From the NCBI GenBank assembly GCA_000384615.1, contig ARQU01000001.1:87684-151683 (forward strand): a stretch of 64,000 bases of DNA, read 5' to 3'. Of this stretch, positions 44,258-54,188 are shown in pieces. Origin of the DNA: an alpha proteobacterium SCGC AAA536-G10 (GTDB lineage Bacteria > Pseudomonadota > Alphaproteobacteria > Puniceispirillales > Marisalimonadaceae). The position numbers were made by a program, and so were the translations under genes. Below the pieces are notes generated by a model. The model did no database searches and was not told where the DNA came from. It saw only the letters and a list, made by a program, of their open reading frames with translations. Numbering within the stretch: the first letter of the stretch is position 1; every line of letters begins with the position of its first letter.

Positions 44258-45943
44258 TTATATTAGAAAATCAAAGTCTACACCCCGATCAGCTTGAGTG
44301 ACGTGTTCCATATAAATTTTATTATAACCTCTTCTGCGCATATTTACTTTTTTTCGTTTGAGAAGTCTTTCTGCTATCTCTTCTTCTGAAATCATTAAAT
44401 CAATTTTTCTTTTTGGCACATCGAGTTTTATTAGATCTCCATTTTGTACTATAGCTAAAGGACCATTTTCATAAGACTCAGGAGTTACATGAAGAATAAT
44501 AGTACCTGATGCAGTGCCACTCATTCTACCATCAGAAATCCTAACCATATCTTTCACACCTTGCTTAGCTAATTTTTTAGGTATTGGTATTAACCCTGCC
44601 TCAGGCATACCAGGCCCACCTTTAGGGCCAATACTTTTTAGAACTAGAACATCATCTTTTGTAACATCTAAATCATCTCTATCTATCCTATTAGCTAGAT
44701 CTTCTAGTCCTTCAAATACAACAGCTCTACCCTCATGTATTAATAAACTTTCAGTAGCTGCAGATTGTTTGATTATAGCAGAGTTAGGTGCCAAAGTGCC
44801 CTTTAACACGGCTATACTTCCAGCATTAAAAACTGGATTACTTTTGTTAGTTATTATATTTTGAGTCCATTTTGCAGAATTTTTAATCTCTTCTCCAAGG
44901 GTAGTACCGTTAACACTTTTAGCATCTAAATAAAGGAAATCTCTTAATTCATAGAATATTCTCTGAGATCCACCTGCTTTATAAAGATCTTCCATATAAC
45001 CAGTTCCAGATGGCTTTAAATCTACAATCATTGGCAAATTTTTTGTTATATCATCAAATTTAATTAAATCTATGGTAATACCTAATCTTCCAGCCATAGC
45101 TGTTAAGTGAACTAAACCATTAGTGGAGCCTCCAATAGAGGATAAAACTATTAAAGCATTTAAAAAATTTTTTTCTGATAAATAATCTGAGGGTTTTAAA
45201 TTTTCCATTGCAATTTTAACAGCAGTTTTACCAGTACTTTCTGCAATCCTTTTTCTATCAGCTGAAACAGCTGGTGCACAAGCACTATTAGGCACCATTA
45301 ATCCAAGCGCTTCAGTTGTTATAGCCATAGTACTTGCAGTACCCATGACACCACACGTCCCTACAGTAGGAACTAATTGATTATTAACTTCTTCAATATC
45401 TTCATTATTTAATTCTTCTGCTCGGTAGCTTGCCCAAAATCTTCTACAATCTGTACAAGCTCCAACTCGCTCGCCTCTAAATGAGCCTGTAAGCATCGGA
45501 CCTGTAACTAGCTGTATTAATGGAATATTAGTACTTAATCCTCCCATTATTTGTGCTGGTACAGTTTTGTCACAACCTCCTATAAGTACACAAGCATCCA
45601 TTGGTTGTGCTCTTAACATTTCCTCAGTATCTATTGACATTAAATTTCTTAAATACATTGACGTTGGATTTGCGAAAGATTCATGGATAGTTATAGTTGG
45701 AAATTCTAATGGAATAGCTCCGTTAGATAAAATTCCTGTTTTAACACTCTTAATTAAATCCGGAACGTTACCGTGGCAGGGATTATAATCACTAAAAGTA
45801 TTTGTTATTCCAATGATTTTTTTATCTAACATTTCGTCAGAGTAACCAAGACCTTTTATAAATGCTTTTCTCAAAAAAATAGAAAATCCTTTGTCACCAT
45901 AATTGGTTAGGTTTTTTTTCATTCCATCTTCTTGATTTGTCAT
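44258..45943 (-). CDS. IlvD/Edd-family dehydratase
   Basis: This is an iron-sulfur dehydratase of the dihydroxyacid dehydratase / sugar-acid dehydratase family, 561 aa. Cluster cysteines are in NPCHGN near residue 56, GGCDKTVPA near 124 and GTCGVMGTAST near 197. RISDGRMSGTASGTIILH near 475 is the second family signature. Enzymes of this type make 2-keto-3-deoxy acids from sugar acids (gluconate, xylonate, arabonate) or serve branched-chain amino acid synthesis. The gene lies among catabolic genes, so a sugar-acid role is more likely than ilvD. AAGAGG precedes the ATG by 7 nt. Same strand as the OsmC gene (10-nt gap) and the SDR gene (2-nt gap). Confidence 0.9.
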   Translation of the reverse strand: MTNQEDGMKKNLTNYGDKGFSIFLRKAFIKGLGYSDEMLDKKIIGITNTFSDYNPCHGNVPDLIKSVKTGILSNGAIPLEFPTITIHESFANPTSMYLRNLMSIDTEEMLRAQPMDACVLIGGCDKTVPAQIMGGLSTNIPLIQLVTGPMLTGSFRGERVGACTDCRRFWASYRAEELNNEDIEEVNNQLVPTVGTCGVMGTASTMAITTEALGLMVPNSACAPAVSADRKRIAESTGKTAVKIAMENLKPSDYLSEKNFLNALIVLSSIGGSTNGLVHLTAMAGRLGITIDLIKFDDITKNLPMIVDLKPSGTGYMEDLYKAGGSQRIFYELRDFLYLDAKSVNGTTLGEEIKNSAKWTQNIITNKSNPVFNAGSIAVLKGTLAPNSAIIKQSAATESLLIHEGRAVVFEGLEDLANRIDRDDLDVTKDDVLVLKSIGPKGGPGMPEAGLIPIPKKLAKQGVKDMVRISDGRMSGTASGTIILHVTPESYENGPLAIVQNGDLIKLDVPKRKIDLMISEEEIAERLLKRKKVNMRRRGYNKIYMEHVTQADRGVDFDFLI

Positions 45944-45945
45944 AT

Positions 45946-46692
45946 TTAACCTCTTCCAACAAAAGGCATGTTAGTAGCCATAATGGTCATATTAAGTATA
46001 TTAGTACCTAAAGGTAAAGACGCAATGTAAGCAATAGCTTTTCCACAATCTTCAGCTTCAAACACTGGTTCTATCATATTTTGACCATTCGCTTGTGGAA
46101 CTCCTGTTTTAAACCGTGAGCCAATGGCAGTATCTGCATTACCAATATCTAATTGTGAACACGAAATATTAAAATTTCTTCCATCAAGAGCAATTGATTT
46201 AGTCAGACCATTTATAGCATGTTTAGTCGCGGTATAAGCAATAGTGTCAGGTCGTGGGGAATGAGCAGAAACAGATCCATTATTAATGATTCTACCGCCC
46301 TGAGGTTTTTGTGTTTTCATTAATTTTATAGCTTGTTGTGCACATAGAAAAGAACCTGTTAAATTAACATCAACTGTTTTTCTCCAATCATTCTCACTAA
46401 GTTCTTCTATTGGTACCCTGGGTGCACCCATGCCTGCATTGTTGAATAACAAATCAATTCGACCATTTCTTTCTTTAATTTTTTCAAAAAGCGATTTAAC
46501 TTCTTCGCTTTTAGTTATATCAACTGTAATTGGTACAATATCAAAGTTCTTATTTGTTTTTAGAGAAGATGTTTCTTTTAATTCTTTTTCCCTCCTACCT
46601 ATTACATACACCTCAAAATCAATTTTGTTTAATTCAATAGCAGCAGCTCTACCTATTCCTGTTCCACCACCTGTAACCAAAGCAATTTTCAT
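45946..46692 (-). CDS. Short-chain dehydrogenase/reductase
   Basis: This is a classical SDR, 248 aa. TGGGTGIGRAAA is at residues 7-18, NNAGMGAP near 90, a catalytic Ser in NGSVSAHSPRPDT near 140 and YTATKHAINGLTKS near 153 (Tyr-x-x-x-Lys). The C-terminal SLPLGTNILNMTIMATNMPFVGRG is typical of the 3-ketoacyl/sugar-alcohol reductase subgroup. The gene sits between the dehydratase and the amidohydrolase in the same direction (2-nt and 13-nt gaps). It is likely part of one catabolic transcript and could oxidise or reduce the substrate of the dehydratase. Confidence 0.9.
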   Translation of the reverse strand: MKIALVTGGGTGIGRAAAIELNKIDFEVYVIGRREKELKETSSLKTNKNFDIVPITVDITKSEEVKSLFEKIKERNGRIDLLFNNAGMGAPRVPIEELSENDWRKTVDVNLTGSFLCAQQAIKLMKTQKPQGGRIINNGSVSAHSPRPDTIAYTATKHAINGLTKSIALDGRNFNISCSQLDIGNADTAIGSRFKTGVPQANGQNMIEPVFEAEDCGKAIAYIASLPLGTNILNMTIMATNMPFVGRG

Positions 46693-46705
46693 ATCAAAAA
46701 ACTTT

Positions 46706-47584
46706 CTAAAATGAATAAAATTTTTCAGGATTTGTTACTAATATTTTTTTTCTCATCTCTTCGTCAGTTATCCATTCACCAAAAGCATTAACTAAGTCTC
46801 CATCATTTGGATTCACGTTGTATTTATTAGGATGTGGCCAATCAGTTCCCCACATGATATTTTCAGGGTTTGCTTCGACAAGAGCTCGTGCCATAGGCAT
46901 AACATCATCATAAGGAGGTAAGTCAGTTTTGCTAACTCTATTAGCGCCTGAAATTTTTATCCAAGTATTACCATCTTTGACAAGGTTTAATAAAGTTTTG
47001 AAACCCTCCGAGTCAATGCCATTTACTGCAGGTTGATAAGCAAAATGCGCTATTGACACAGGAATAGTTGATTTTTTAAATATTGGAGCCAAATCAACTA
47101 TATCTTTACCAGGAAATAAATATTCCATATGCCAACCAAGACCTTTAATTCTAGCTTCAAGTTCTGGAATTTGATCAAAGCCTATTGGCATCCCACCAAT
47201 ATTATCCATATTTAGTCTTACACCAGTTATTCCTTGATCATTTAATTCTTCTAAGAATTTATCGGCTACATCCATTGTTATGGCGCATACACCTTTTGCT
47301 CTTCCAGGTGTTTCTTCATTCATTGCTTTTATGCCTTTTAAAATTGCAGAATTATCAACACCATATGGTGAGGGTTGTGTGTAAACTACCCTACTAACAC
47401 CTAATTGTTTATGAAGATGTTTTAAATCATTTAAAGTAGAATCGGGTGGATTATATCCGCGTCCTTCAAATAAAGGGTACTCTTTTTCAAATATATGTAC
47501 ATGAGTATCTATAGATCCATTGGGAAGTACTATATTAGGAACATTTGGATTTCTATCTGGTGCTATACAATCTCTAATAGTCAT
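46706..47584 (-). CDS. Amidohydrolase_2 / PDC-hydrolase-like enzyme
   Basis: This 292-aa TIM-barrel metallohydrolase resembles 2-pyrone-4,6-dicarboxylate lactonase (LigI). GSIDTHVHIFEKEYPLFEGRGY near residue 24 has the His-x-His pair and the family's FEGRGYNPPDSTLND block. YTQPSPYGVDN and SIAHFA follow, and MWGTDWPHPN near 250 carries the catalytic Asp. LigI relatives hydrolyse lactones such as PDC or muconolactone, or sugar lactones. It is the first gene of the leftward unit formed with the SDR, dehydratase, OsmC and hydrolase genes. It is divergent from the TauE/SafE gene across a spacer holding a 15-bp perfect inverted repeat. Confidence 0.85.
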   Translation of the reverse strand: MTIRDCIAPDRNPNVPNIVLPNGSIDTHVHIFEKEYPLFEGRGYNPPDSTLNDLKHLHKQLGVSRVVYTQPSPYGVDNSAILKGIKAMNEETPGRAKGVCAITMDVADKFLEELNDQGITGVRLNMDNIGGMPIGFDQIPELEARIKGLGWHMEYLFPGKDIVDLAPIFKKSTIPVSIAHFAYQPAVNGIDSEGFKTLLNLVKDGNTWIKISGANRVSKTDLPPYDDVMPMARALVEANPENIMWGTDWPHPNKYNVNPNDGDLVNAFGEWITDEEMRKKILVTNPEKFYSF

Positions 47585-47656
47585 TTTAACCTCTAAAAAT
47601 AGTAAATAATGTTTAACGATAGATGATAAGAAATAAAACTTTAAATGATAAAAACA

Positions 47657-47731
47657 AATAATTTAAATCAAAAAAATTGATAAAAAAGGTTTAACAAATT
47701 ATGTAAATCATTTTTCTTGATTTAAATTATT
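47657..47731. promoter_or_regulatory. Candidate operator: 15-bp inverted repeat in divergent promoter region
   Basis: AATAATTTAAATCAA (47657-47671) and TTGATTTAAATTATT (47717-47731) are perfect reverse complements, 45 nt apart, in the 216-nt spacer between two divergent genes. Further TTGAT/ATCAA half-sites lie between and beside them (TTGATAAA near 47678, TGATTAAAATCA at 47731-47742). The arrangement suits a regulator or a cruciform. In such AT-rich DNA some symmetry arises by chance, so the call is tentative. Confidence 0.4.
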
Positions 47732-47800
47732 GATTAAAATCATTTAAGTTTTTTTATTATATATTTTAAAATTTATCATTAATTTTTGGGGAATTCTTAA

Positions 47801-48580
47801 GTGCTTAATGATCTTTTATTAGAAATATATGAATTATTTCCTAGTTTTACCCCTATTCAGTTTATCCTCACTTTGATGGTAGCTTTTCTTGGTGGTTTAA
47901 TAAGAGGATATACTGGTTTTGCAGGAGCCCTTTTGCTTTTACCTGGTTTTGTTTTAATTATGGGACCTTTGCCTGCATTAAATGTAGTTGTTATTTCTGG
48001 AATGATTGGACAATTACTTATACTTCCAAATGCAATTAAAAATGCACAAAAAAAAATAGTATCACTTTATGGCTTAGGTATTTTTATAGGTGTATATGTT
48101 GGTTTATACTTTCTTTTTAAAAGAGAAATCCCCGACATTACTTTTTTTATGGGAATTTTTATAATTGTTGCAACTATTATTCTTATTGCTGGCTGGAAGT
48201 ATAAAGGAAAAATTAATTCTTTAACATCTGTTTCTTTTGGAAGTGGAATTGGTTTTTTTGCTGGGTTTTTTGGTGTTCCAACCGGTCCATTGACAGGATT
48301 GTTTTTTTTATCCCAAAATGAAAGTATTAAAATAATCCAAGCAAATATACAATGTACTGTAATTTTAACTGTGGCGGCATTTTTTTCTTATTTTTATTTT
48401 ATAAATGGTTATGAACAAGATTATTTGTTTTTGGGTTTGTTAATGTCTTTACCTTTAGCCGTTGGTTTAAAAACAGGACAGTTACTATTTAAAATTTTAC
48501 CGGAAAAGATTTTTAGACCAGTTACATATAGTTGCTTAATAATTCTTGGAGCGACTTTGTCATTCAATGCTTATGAGTAG
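47801..48580 (+). CDS. TauE/SafE-family sulfite or organosulfonate exporter-like permease
   Basis: This 259-aa membrane protein has about eight helices in the TauE/SafE (DUF81) arrangement. The N-terminal signature is FLGGLIRGYTGFAGALLLLPG near residue 30, mirrored by FGSGIGFFAGFFGVPTGPLTGLFFL near 150. Members export sulfite, sulfoacetate or other anions. It starts at GTG 47801 after a GGGGAA ribosome site. It is the first gene of a rightward unit that continues with epimerase, hydratase and CoA-transferase, so export or uptake of an organic acid tied to that pathway is possible. Confidence 0.87.
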   Translation: MLNDLLLEIYELFPSFTPIQFILTLMVAFLGGLIRGYTGFAGALLLLPGFVLIMGPLPALNVVVISGMIGQLLILPNAIKNAQKKIVSLYGLGIFIGVYVGLYFLFKREIPDITFFMGIFIIVATIILIAGWKYKGKINSLTSVSFGSGIGFFAGFFGVPTGPLTGLFFLSQNESIKIIQANIQCTVILTVAAFFSYFYFINGYEQDYLFLGLLMSLPLAVGLKTGQLLFKILPEKIFRPVTYSCLIILGATLSFNAYE

Positions 48581-48600
48581 CTTTATTTAGGGAGTATAAA

Positions 48601-49017
48601 TTGAAACAAAAAATAGGTGTAGAAAATATAGATCATGTTGGAATAGTAGTTCCAAGCATAGAACAAGCTATTAGACATTATGAAAAAAATTTTAATGTTG
48701 AACGCGGTGAAATTAAAATTTCAAAAAAACAAAAAGTAAAAATCAGTTTGTTAGAATTTAAGAATATTAAATTAGAATTAATAGAACCTTTGAATCAAGA
48801 AAGTCCTGTTAATAGTTTTTTGTCAAAAAATCCTCTTGGTGGACTTCACCATTTGGGAATTGAGGTAAATAATATTGATGAAACATATGACATTGCTCAA
48901 AATCTAGAATTAAACCCAATAGGAAAACCTTCAGAGGGATATCATGGAAAATTATTATTTTTTTTACATCCAAAAAAAATGATGAACACCTTAATAGAGA
49001 TTATTTCAAAACATTAG
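48601..49017 (+). CDS. mce: Methylmalonyl-CoA epimerase-like VOC protein
   Basis: This 138-aa VOC-fold enzyme has the metal ligands of methylmalonyl-CoA epimerase: His in IDHVGIVV near residue 12, Glu in KLELIEPL near 61, His in GLHHLGIEV near 82 and Glu in LIEIISK near 134. Start is TTG 48601, 6 nt after GGGAG. It lies 20 nt after the TauE gene and 14 nt before the enoyl-CoA hydratase. It could interconvert (2R)/(2S)-methylmalonyl-CoA or epimerise another acyl-CoA made by this cluster. No mutase genes are visible in the window. Confidence 0.78.
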   Translation: MKQKIGVENIDHVGIVVPSIEQAIRHYEKNFNVERGEIKISKKQKVKISLLEFKNIKLELIEPLNQESPVNSFLSKNPLGGLHHLGIEVNNIDETYDIAQNLELNPIGKPSEGYHGKLLFFLHPKKMMNTLIEIISKH

Positions 49018-49031
49018 AAAAGGAGAATAAA

Positions 49032-49889
49032 ATGAAAACTGACTATAATGAAATAATAGTTGAAAGAAAAGAAAATGCTGTTTGGATAACTATCAATCGA
49101 CCTGAGGTTAGAAATGCATTCAGAGAACAAACTTTAGACGAAATGCGTGAAGCAGTTCTTGAAACAAGAAATGATACTACAGTTACATGTATTGTATTTT
49201 CAGGTGCTGGAAAAGAAGCTTTTTCGGCTGGTGGGGATTTTTATGCAATGAAAAGATTAAACTGGTCTAATGCAGCTCATTGGAATGATAGAATGCTTGG
49301 ATTAGCAATGGCAATTAGAGGAGTTCCTATACCTGTTATAGCTATGGTTAATGGATTTTGTATGGGCGGAGGTCATGAATTAGCTTTGTGGTGTGATTTA
49401 GTAATTTGTTCTGACACAGCGGTGTTAGGTCAAACTGGTGCTAGAGTTGGAGCTTGCCCTACTGTTGGAGCGACTCAGTATTTGCCAAGAATTGTAGGAG
49501 AAAGGATCGCTAGAGAGATGATTTTTCTATGTCGGACTTTTACAGGAAAAGAGGCTGTAGATGTTGGTTTGGCTAATAAATGTGTCAGTCAAGATCAATT
49601 ACTAGACGAGACTATCAAATGGGTGAGACAAATAAACACTTATAGTGGTCAAACTATTAGACAAACCAAAAAATCATTAAATTCAGAATCAGACGAGTTA
49701 TATGCATCATGGCAACATGGTATGGAGTTGCTTGCTCATGTATGGGGATCTGACGAGTGCATGGAAGGAATGAATGCATTTATAGAAAAAAGAAAGCCAA
49801 ACTTTTTCAAATTTAGAGAAAAAAATGCTCAAATTGTTAAGGATTATTTGACTGGATTAGATAATGACGACAACGTAAAACCAAGTTAA
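49032..49889 (+). CDS. Enoyl-CoA hydratase/isomerase family protein
   Basis: This crotonase-fold enzyme is 285 aa. The oxyanion-hole blocks are FSAGGDFYAM near residue 61 and NGFCMGGGHELALWCDL near 108. RVGACPTVGATQYLPRIVG near 140 contains positions that in relatives such as MenB and 2-ketocyclohexanecarboxyl-CoA hydrolase replace the classical glutamates. It could therefore hydrate, isomerise or open a ring of an acyl-CoA. AAAAGGAG precedes the ATG. It lies between the epimerase and the CoA-transferase with 14-nt and 7-nt gaps, clearly a single operon. Confidence 0.88.
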   Translation: MKTDYNEIIVERKENAVWITINRPEVRNAFREQTLDEMREAVLETRNDTTVTCIVFSGAGKEAFSAGGDFYAMKRLNWSNAAHWNDRMLGLAMAIRGVPIPVIAMVNGFCMGGGHELALWCDLVICSDTAVLGQTGARVGACPTVGATQYLPRIVGERIAREMIFLCRTFTGKEAVDVGLANKCVSQDQLLDETIKWVRQINTYSGQTIRQTKKSLNSESDELYASWQHGMELLAHVWGSDECMEGMNAFIEKRKPNFFKFREKNAQIVKDYLTGLDNDDNVKPS

Positions 49890-49896
49890 AAATGAT

Positions 49897-51126
49897 ATGA
49901 GTGTTAATCAAAGCTATCCATTAACTGGAGTAAAAGTACTTGACCTTACAAGAGTTCTTGCAGGTCCCCTATGCACTCAATATTTAGGGGATCTGGGAGC
50001 TGAGATTATTAAAATTGAAAATCCACAAGGTGGAGATGATACAAGAGCTTGGGGGCCTCCTTTTTCAAAAGATATTTCTGCATACTTCTTAGGTGTAAAC
50101 AGAAATAAAAAAAGTTTGGCACTTGATTTTAAGTCAAAAGAAGGTTTTGAAATTCTTACAGAACTTATAAAAAAATCTGATGTTGTTATAGATAATTTTA
50201 AGCCTGGATTTTGGGATAAGGTTGGTTTAACTGACGAATGGTTTAATAAAAATACTAATAGTATAGTTAGAAACTCTATTTCAGGTTATGGAGATGTTGG
50301 TCCTCAAGGAGGTCTTCCTGGTTATGATTTTTTATTACAAGCTGAATCAGGTTTAATGAAAATTACAGGTGAAGAAAGCGGCCAACCTATGAAATTAGGA
50401 GTTGCAATAGTTGATATAGTAACAGGTCTAAACGCAGTTATTTCTATATTAAGTGGTCTAATTATTAAGAACAAAAAATTAAATATAAACGAAAGTATTT
50501 TAACAGAAGTAAACTTATATAACACTGGTATTTTTTTATTAGCAAACGTTGCGTCAAATAATTTAATATCTAATAAAGAATCTGGAAGATTTGGAAATGG
50601 TCACCCTAATATAGTTCCTTATAATTTATTTAAGACCAAAGACGGACAAATTGCTCTAAGTGTTGGTAATGATAAACAGTTTAAAAAGTTTTCAGAATTA
50701 ATTAAAAAACCAGAATGGTATTTGAATGATAAATTTAAAAAAAATGAACATAGAGTAATTAACAGACTAGAACTTGAAAAATTAATAGAAGTTTCACTTA
50801 AGCAGAATAATTCGGAATATTGGTATGATTTATTTATTAATGCAAACATTCCTTCTGCAATTGTAAGAAGCGTTAGTGAGGCACTCAAACACCCACAAAC
50901 AATAGAAAATCAAATGGTTCAAAATATTAAACACCCTAAAGGTGGAACTTTCAAAACATTAAACACACCAATGACAATAAATAAAAAAAGAGGATTGAGT
51001 TCTCCTTTATCACCTCCTTTACTAGGGGAGCATTCATACGAAATTTTAAAAAATATAATGAAAATTGATAATGAAAAATTTCTAGAACTTTGTAATGGCG
51101 GAGTAACCAAAGATGGAAGAAATTAA
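49897..51126 (+). CDS. Class III CoA-transferase (CaiB/BaiF family)
   Basis: This 409-aa enzyme moves CoA between carboxylic acids, activating the acid for the neighbouring hydratase. The N-terminal block LTGVKVLDLTRVLAGPLCTQYLGDLGAEIIKIE is diagnostic. GWGPPF-like AWGPPFS follows, and the active-site Asp is expected in PGYDFLLQAESGLM near residue 147. The C-terminal HPQTIENQMVQ and PLSPPLLGEHSYEIL are also family features. The 3' end overlaps the enolase-superfamily gene by 14 nt. Substrate pair unknown; succinyl-CoA as donor is common in relatives. Confidence 0.93.
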   Translation: MSVNQSYPLTGVKVLDLTRVLAGPLCTQYLGDLGAEIIKIENPQGGDDTRAWGPPFSKDISAYFLGVNRNKKSLALDFKSKEGFEILTELIKKSDVVIDNFKPGFWDKVGLTDEWFNKNTNSIVRNSISGYGDVGPQGGLPGYDFLLQAESGLMKITGEESGQPMKLGVAIVDIVTGLNAVISILSGLIIKNKKLNINESILTEVNLYNTGIFLLANVASNNLISNKESGRFGNGHPNIVPYNLFKTKDGQIALSVGNDKQFKKFSELIKKPEWYLNDKFKKNEHRVINRLELEKLIEVSLKQNNSEYWYDLFINANIPSAIVRSVSEALKHPQTIENQMVQNIKHPKGGTFKTLNTPMTINKKRGLSSPLSPPLLGEHSYEILKNIMKIDNEKFLELCNGGVTKDGRN

Positions 51127-52255
51127 AGATATAGTCTTAAAAAATAGTTTTGAGATTAAAGACATAGAAGTTTTTGCTTTAAATATCCCATTAAAAAAAC
51201 CTATTAAAATGTCTGGAATTACCGTTCAAGATGCCCAAAATATTTTTATAAAAATAATCTCAAGTAATAATTTATATGGATGGGGTGAAGCATCTTCTGC
51301 CCCCACAATGACAGGAGAGTTTGTTGAGGGTATGAATGCTGCCGGTAAATTTATAAGAAATCAATTAATTGGTATAAAGATAAAAAACCTTTTTGATGTT
51401 AATGTTTTGAAAAAACTTCCAATTTATGAAAACAAAGGAACTTTATCTGCCTTTGAGATGGCTTTAATAGATCTAATGTTAAAAGAAGAGAAGACATCAT
51501 TTGAAAAATTTTTTAAGCTGAAAGAAAGAAATAATATTCCAATAATTCAAATGGTTGCTGGCTTAAGTTTGGATGAAGAAATATCAAATGTTAAAAATGC
51601 AGTTTCTAATGGATTTACATGTTTTAAAATAAAAGTAGGATCTTCTAAAAGTTATAAATATGACTTGGAAAGATGTGCTAAAATCATCTCTTCAGTAGAT
51701 AACTCTTGCATATTTTCTGCTGATGCTAATGAAGGTTACACTCGTAAAGACGCACTTAATTTTGCTTTAGAAGCTAAAAATTGTGGCCTTAAATTTTTTG
51801 AACAACCAATACCATCAAAAGATTTAGATTTCATGAACACTATTACAGCTAAAAGTTCTATTCCAATTTGTTCTGACGAAGGAGTTCATTCTAAAAAAGA
51901 TATAAATGATATAATCAATAATCGTACATCTAATGGAGTAAGCTTAAAAACTATTAAATTAGGAGGTATGGTTGATGTAATGAATTGTGCAATTTTCGCA
52001 AATGAAAATAATATTTCTGTTAACCTGGCAGGCAAAGTGGCAGAAACTAGTATTTCAAGCTACGCTATAGCAAATATTGCCACCTCAATTCCTCAAATGA
52101 AGTGGGACTTGAGTATTACTAATCAATATTTAGTTGAAGATCCAGTTTTGGAACCATTGAACATTAAGGATGGAAAAGTGTATATAAAGGAAACAATTGG
52201 ATTAGGAACTGAAATAGATATGGGTAAAGCAAAAAAATACATTATTCTAAATTAA
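51113..52255 (+). CDS. Enolase-superfamily enzyme (muconate-lactonising / dipeptide-epimerase type)
   Basis: This 380-aa barrel enzyme has all general-base and metal positions: FKIKVG (Lys-x-Lys) near residue 174, metal ligands in FSADANEG near 204, FFEQPIP near 229 and CSDEG near 256, and the opposite Lys in SLKTIKLGG near 279. This two-lysine layout is that of muconate cycloisomerases, o-succinylbenzoate synthases and dipeptide epimerases. A dipeptide ABC importer follows directly (80 nt), which favours amide or dipeptide epimerisation. The CoA-transferase overlap favours acid catabolism. Undecided. ATG 51113 lies inside the upstream gene. Confidence 0.85.
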   Translation: MEEIKDIVLKNSFEIKDIEVFALNIPLKKPIKMSGITVQDAQNIFIKIISSNNLYGWGEASSAPTMTGEFVEGMNAAGKFIRNQLIGIKIKNLFDVNVLKKLPIYENKGTLSAFEMALIDLMLKEEKTSFEKFFKLKERNNIPIIQMVAGLSLDEEISNVKNAVSNGFTCFKIKVGSSKSYKYDLERCAKIISSVDNSCIFSADANEGYTRKDALNFALEAKNCGLKFFEQPIPSKDLDFMNTITAKSSIPICSDEGVHSKKDINDIINNRTSNGVSLKTIKLGGMVDVMNCAIFANENNISVNLAGKVAETSISSYAIANIATSIPQMKWDLSITNQYLVEDPVLEPLNIKDGKVYIKETIGLGTEIDMGKAKKYIILN

Positions 52256-52337
52256 TTTTTTTGAATTGATTTAGAGTTAAGATGTTCTAGAGTATTTAAA
52301 ACTTGATATAGTTTGATTTAAGCAAAGGGGAAAACTT

Positions 52338-54188
52338 ATGGAAGAAAGATTAGTAGATATTGAAGACCTAGAGGTTCATTTCCCTTTGAAACATGAAACT
52401 GTTAGAGCAGTAGATGGAGTTTCTTGGCATGTAAATAAAGGAGAGACTCTTGCCATAGTTGGAGAGTCTGGCTCTGGAAAATCTGTAACAGCTATGTCTC
52501 TTATGAGACTTACAGATTATTCAGGTGGTAAAATCAATTCTGGATCAATGAATTTTATAAAAAAAAGTGGAGAAAAATCAGACCTTTCTAAATTAGATCA
52601 AAACGATATGAGAGATATACGTGGCAATGATATTTCTATGATTTTTCAAGAACCAATGACCTCTCTTAATCCTGTTTTTACCATTGGAATGCAAATTTCT
52701 GAGGCTATTATTAAGCACCAAGGTAAAACTGAACAAGAAGCATATGACATATCATTAGATATGTTAAAATTAGTAAGGATTCCTGAGCCAGAAAAGCAAC
52801 TTGCACAATACCCTCATCAACTTTCTGGAGGCATGAGACAACGTGTGATGATTGCTATGGCTTTGAGTTGCAAACCTACACTATTAATAGCCGATGAGCC
52901 CACGACCGCTCTAGATGTTACTATACAAGCACAAATATTAGACTTAATAAAAAAACTTCAAATAGATATTGGTATGTCTGTAGTCTTTATAACACATGAC
53001 ATGGGTGTTGTTGCTGAAATGGCTGACAGAGTAGTTGTTATGTTAAAGGGTAAAAAAGTAGAAGAAGGTACTGCAAATGAAATTTTTTATAACCCTCAAC
53101 ATCCATATACAAAGGCTTTACTAGCTGCTGTGCCTAAATTAGGAAGTATGAAGGGAAGATCTCTTCCGGCCAAATTTTCAAATATAGATATAAAAAGATC
53201 AGAAGGTGATAATGTTACTAATTCTAAAAAAAGTGAATTGATCGAAATTAAAGATAATGTGAAAATTTCAGATGTACCATTATTAGAAGTAAAGAATTTA
53301 ACTACAAGATTCTTAATTAAATCAGGAATAGGAACAACTAAAGGTCAAGTACATGCTGTAGAGGGTATAAATTTTTCTCTTCAACAAGGAGAAACTTTTG
53401 GCTTGGTTGGTGAAAGTGGTTGTGGAAAATCTACAACAGGAAGAAGTATTTTAAGGTTAGTTGAACCTCATAGAGGTAATATTTTATATCAAGGTCAGGA
53501 TTTAACTTCTTTAAATTCTAATGAATTAAGACCTTTTCGTCGACAAATGCAGATGATTTTTCAAGATCCATTCGCTTCACTTAATCCAAGAATGACAGTA
53601 GGAGAAACTATCGCTGAGCCCATGGTAGTTCATGGTATAACTGATAAGACTGGTGCATCTGAAAAGTCGGTTGAAATTTTAAAAAAAGTTGGTTTAACTT
53701 CTGATTATGCATCTAGATATCCTCATGAACTGTCGGGTGGGCAAAGACAAAGAATTGGTATAGCTCGTGCATTAGCACATGAACCTAATTTAATAATTGC
53801 AGATGAAGCAGTTTCTGCACTAGACGTATCAATTCAAGCTCAAGTTGTTAACTTAATGATGGAATTACAGGAAGAATTTGGGTTGTCATATTTATTCATT
53901 AGCCATGACATGGCAGTAATTGAAAGGGTTTGCCATAGAGTTGCTGTGATGTATTTAGGAGAGATTGTAGAGTTAGGGACTAGAGGACAAGTTTTTGAAA
54001 ACCCCAAACATCCATATACAAAAAAGTTAATGAAAGCTGTACCAATTGCTGATCCTAAATTACGAAAAAAAGAATTAAATTTAATGACAGACGAAATACC
54101 TAGTTTAGTTAAGCCAATAGGCTATGAGCCTGAAAAAATTGATTTGATTAAAGTTGAGGAAGGTCATTTTATAAAACCATATAATTGA
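52338..54188 (+). CDS. Dipeptide/oligopeptide ABC transporter, fused double ATPase
   Basis: This 616-aa protein combines the two ATPases that are usually separate (DppD plus DppF, GsiA-like). Half 1 has Walker A GESGSGKS near residue 42, signature LSGGMRQR near 163 and Walker [11 protein letters not shown]. Half 2 has Walker A GESGCGKS near 358, LSGGQRQR near 467 and Walker [11 protein letters not shown], where most relatives have DEPVSALD. An oligopeptide-type C-terminal extension ([14 protein letters not shown], and [12 protein letters not shown] in half 2) is present twice. AAAGGGG precedes the ATG. First gene of an ATPase, binding protein, permease, permease operon. Confidence 0.94.
   Translation: MEERLVDIEDLEVHFPLKHETVRAVDGVSWHVNKGETLAIVGESGSGKSVTAMSLMRLTDYSGGKINSGSMNFIKKSGEKSDLSKLDQNDMRDIRGNDISMIFQEPMTSLNPVFTIGMQISEAIIKHQGKTEQEAYDISLDMLKLVRIPEPEKQLAQYPHQLSGGMRQRVMIAMALSCKPTLLIADEPTTALDVTIQAQILDLIKKLQIDIGMSVVFITHDMGVVAEMADRVVVMLKGKKVEEGTANEIFYNPQHPYTKALLAAVPKLGSMKGRSLPAKFSNIDIKRSEGDNVTNSKKSELIEIKDNVKISDVPLLEVKNLTTRFLIKSGIGTTKGQVHAVEGINFSLQQGETFGLVGESGCGKSTTGRSILRLVEPHRGNILYQGQDLTSLNSNELRPFRRQMQMIFQDPFASLNPRMTVGETIAEPMVVHGITDKTGASEKSVEILKKVGLTSDYASRYPHELSGGQRQRIGIARALAHEPNLIIADEAVSALDVSIQAQVVNLMMELQEEFGLSYLFISHDMAVIERVCHRVAVMYLGEIVELGTRGQVFENPKHPYTKKLMKAVPIADPKLRKKELNLMTDEIPSLVKPIGYEPEKIDLIKVEEGHFIKPYN

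Noticed and set aside
44258..45943. ilvD for branched-chain amino acid synthesis
   Set aside because: The gene is embedded among catabolic genes with an SDR and a lactonase-like enzyme; a sugar-acid dehydratase is at least as likely, so no gene symbol was given.
50619..51110. Antisense open frames within the CoA-transferase gene
   Set aside because: They mirror the coding strand, show no motif or ribosome site, and overlap a well-supported gene.
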